Source: CAZAPG01 sp964486935
GTDB taxonomy: Bacteria; Chloroflexota; Anaerolineae; 4572-78; J111
Direction of reading: 5' to 3'
NCBI GenBank assembly: GCA_964486935.1
Contig: CAZAPG010000091.1
Location: 1 to 7,264 of the forward strand
DNA length: 7,264 bases
Shown: piece after piece, positions 6,804 through 7,264 of the stretch
How the letters are laid out: every line of letters starts with the position of its first letter
Numbering within the stretch: the first letter of the stretch is position 1
Translations under genes and position numbers: made by a program
The notes under the pieces: generated by a model
Database searches by the model: none
The model's input: only the letters and a program-made list of their open reading frames with translations
Told to the model about the DNA's origin: nothing

Positions 6804-7172
6804 ATGAACAATGAAATGTTGATCAAACTGCTGCAAATCCATTTTGAACACAAGCGCAAAATAGATGAGCTGAAAGGCAAAATCAATCTGGCTTACCTGG
6901 AAGTTGATTTATTGAGCCTGGTGCTGGATGCTGTGGGCGTCCCGGCGGACAACACCATCGAGCAAATTGAAAAATATGGTTACGGAGGCTGGTTGCACCA
7001 ACCGGATACCTTTTCCAGGTATGGCTACTACCGGGTGTTTGAAAAGCAGATCGTCCGCGGTACCTACGAGGAGTGCCGAACCTATTTAGAGGCAGTCAGA
7101 GCCACCGTTCCAGTCCACTTCTTGCTAGATTTGAGACTGATGGAACGGGAAAAGATGTCTCTGGCGGGATAG
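6804..7172 (+). CDS. Hypothetical protein, 122 residues, second gene of the SnoaL-like operon
   Basis: I do not recognise this family. The product is small and probably cytoplasmic. Residues 1-45 are rich in leucine, isoleucine and charged residues with heptad-like spacing and should be helical, perhaps a short coiled coil for dimerisation. The middle has an aromatic/glycine cluster (YGYGGW at 58-63, then RYGYY at 72-76), and 'GTYEECRTYLEAVRA' at 86-100 looks like an amphipathic helix. A single cysteine (C91) is present and no metal-binding pattern is seen. ATG 6804 was chosen because it starts just after the SnoaL-like stop with a weak AAAAGAGAGA leader. Upstream in-frame codons would overlap the previous gene, and ATG 6816 is an alternative. 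The 17-bp spacing implies cotranslation with the SnoaL-like gene, hence a possible shared task or partner. A hairpin spans its stop codon. Confidence 0.75.
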   Translation: MNNEMLIKLLQIHFEHKRKIDELKGKINLAYLEVDLLSLVLDAVGVPADNTIEQIEKYGYGGWLHQPDTFSRYGYYRVFEKQIVRGTYEECRTYLEAVRATVPVHFLLDLRLMEREKMSLAG

Positions 7173-7180
7173 CCGCCAGA
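7160..7180 (+). terminator. Perfect 8-bp hairpin over the stop codon, possible operon terminator
   Basis: TCTGGCGG (7160-7167) and CCGCCAGA (7173-7180) are exact inverted repeats around a 5-base loop that contains the TAG stop of the preceding gene. The GC-rich stem should be stable in RNA. The following bases (ATCTTAAGCG) lack a proper U-run, so intrinsic termination may be weak. The hairpin may instead protect the mRNA 3' end. Confidence 0.45.
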
Positions 7181-7264
7181 ATCTTAAGCGACCCGATTAA
7201 AGCTTTAGCTGGGGTGCGTCCAGAATTTTCCCAGCGCCGCACAGCTTTGCTGGGCAGGTGTGGA
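7173..7264. other. Right-edge segment with no assignable gene
   Basis: The last 92 bases show no supported coding end. All frames are short and none carries a recognisable motif. A 10-bp palindrome TAAAGCTTTA (7198-7207) and a 6-bp inverted repeat CCCAGC/GCTGGG (7230-7235 and 7249-7254) are present, without T-runs. The start or end of a further gene beyond the window is possible. Confidence 0.4.

Overview
The window looks like chromosomal DNA of a free-living, moderately GC-rich bacterium. The best guess is Chloroflexota (Anaerolineae/Caldilineae-like), with Actinomycetota as the alternative. This is an inference from gene style: a very large SARP/BTAD-AAA-TPR regulator, an Rv2258c-like winged-helix methyltransferase, an atypical SDR and a SnoaL-like protein. 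No rRNA, tRNA, CRISPR array, insertion sequence or phage gene was seen.

Layout from left to right. Positions 2-55 (+) hold the last 17 codons of a gene entering from the left, with a tail like that of LuxR/NarL helix-turn-helix proteins. It converges on a class I SAM-dependent methyltransferase (172-1263, -). After a 274-bp gap comes a nucleotide-sugar-epimerase-like SDR (1538-2380, -), which has its own promoter and a good ribosome binding site. After another 255-bp gap comes a transcriptional activator of about 1,217 residues (2636-6289, -). It has a SARP-type winged helix, a BTAD domain, an AAA/STAND-like ATPase with intact Walker motifs, and a long TPR tail. On the other side of an unusual regulatory region lie a SnoaL-like/NTF2-fold protein (6370-6786, +) and, 17 bp later, a 122-residue protein I do not recognise (6804-7172, +). 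These two probably form one operon.

The most interesting part is the regulator/SnoaL intergenic region, 6270-6376. Three near-identical direct repeats (T4-5-CCCACG) lie 12 and 11 bp apart. The last heptamer ends exactly 8 bp before a TATACT -10 box that faces the SnoaL-like gene and has no recognisable -35 box. This is the geometry known for promoters activated by SARP proteins, next to a gene for a SARP-type protein. On the opposite strand a near-consensus promoter (CTGACA, 17 bp, TATAAT) faces the regulator gene. The two predicted transcripts start toward each other and overlap by roughly 15-20 nt, so the promoters should compete. The working model is a SARP-type activator that switches on the SnoaL-like operon and may repress itself through the same repeats.

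The methyltransferase, SDR and SnoaL-like protein are all enzyme types found as tailoring activities in secondary metabolism, but no backbone synthase is visible. A biosynthetic role is therefore only a suggestion. The SDR lacks the usual YxxxK catalytic pair, so it may not be an ordinary dehydrogenase.
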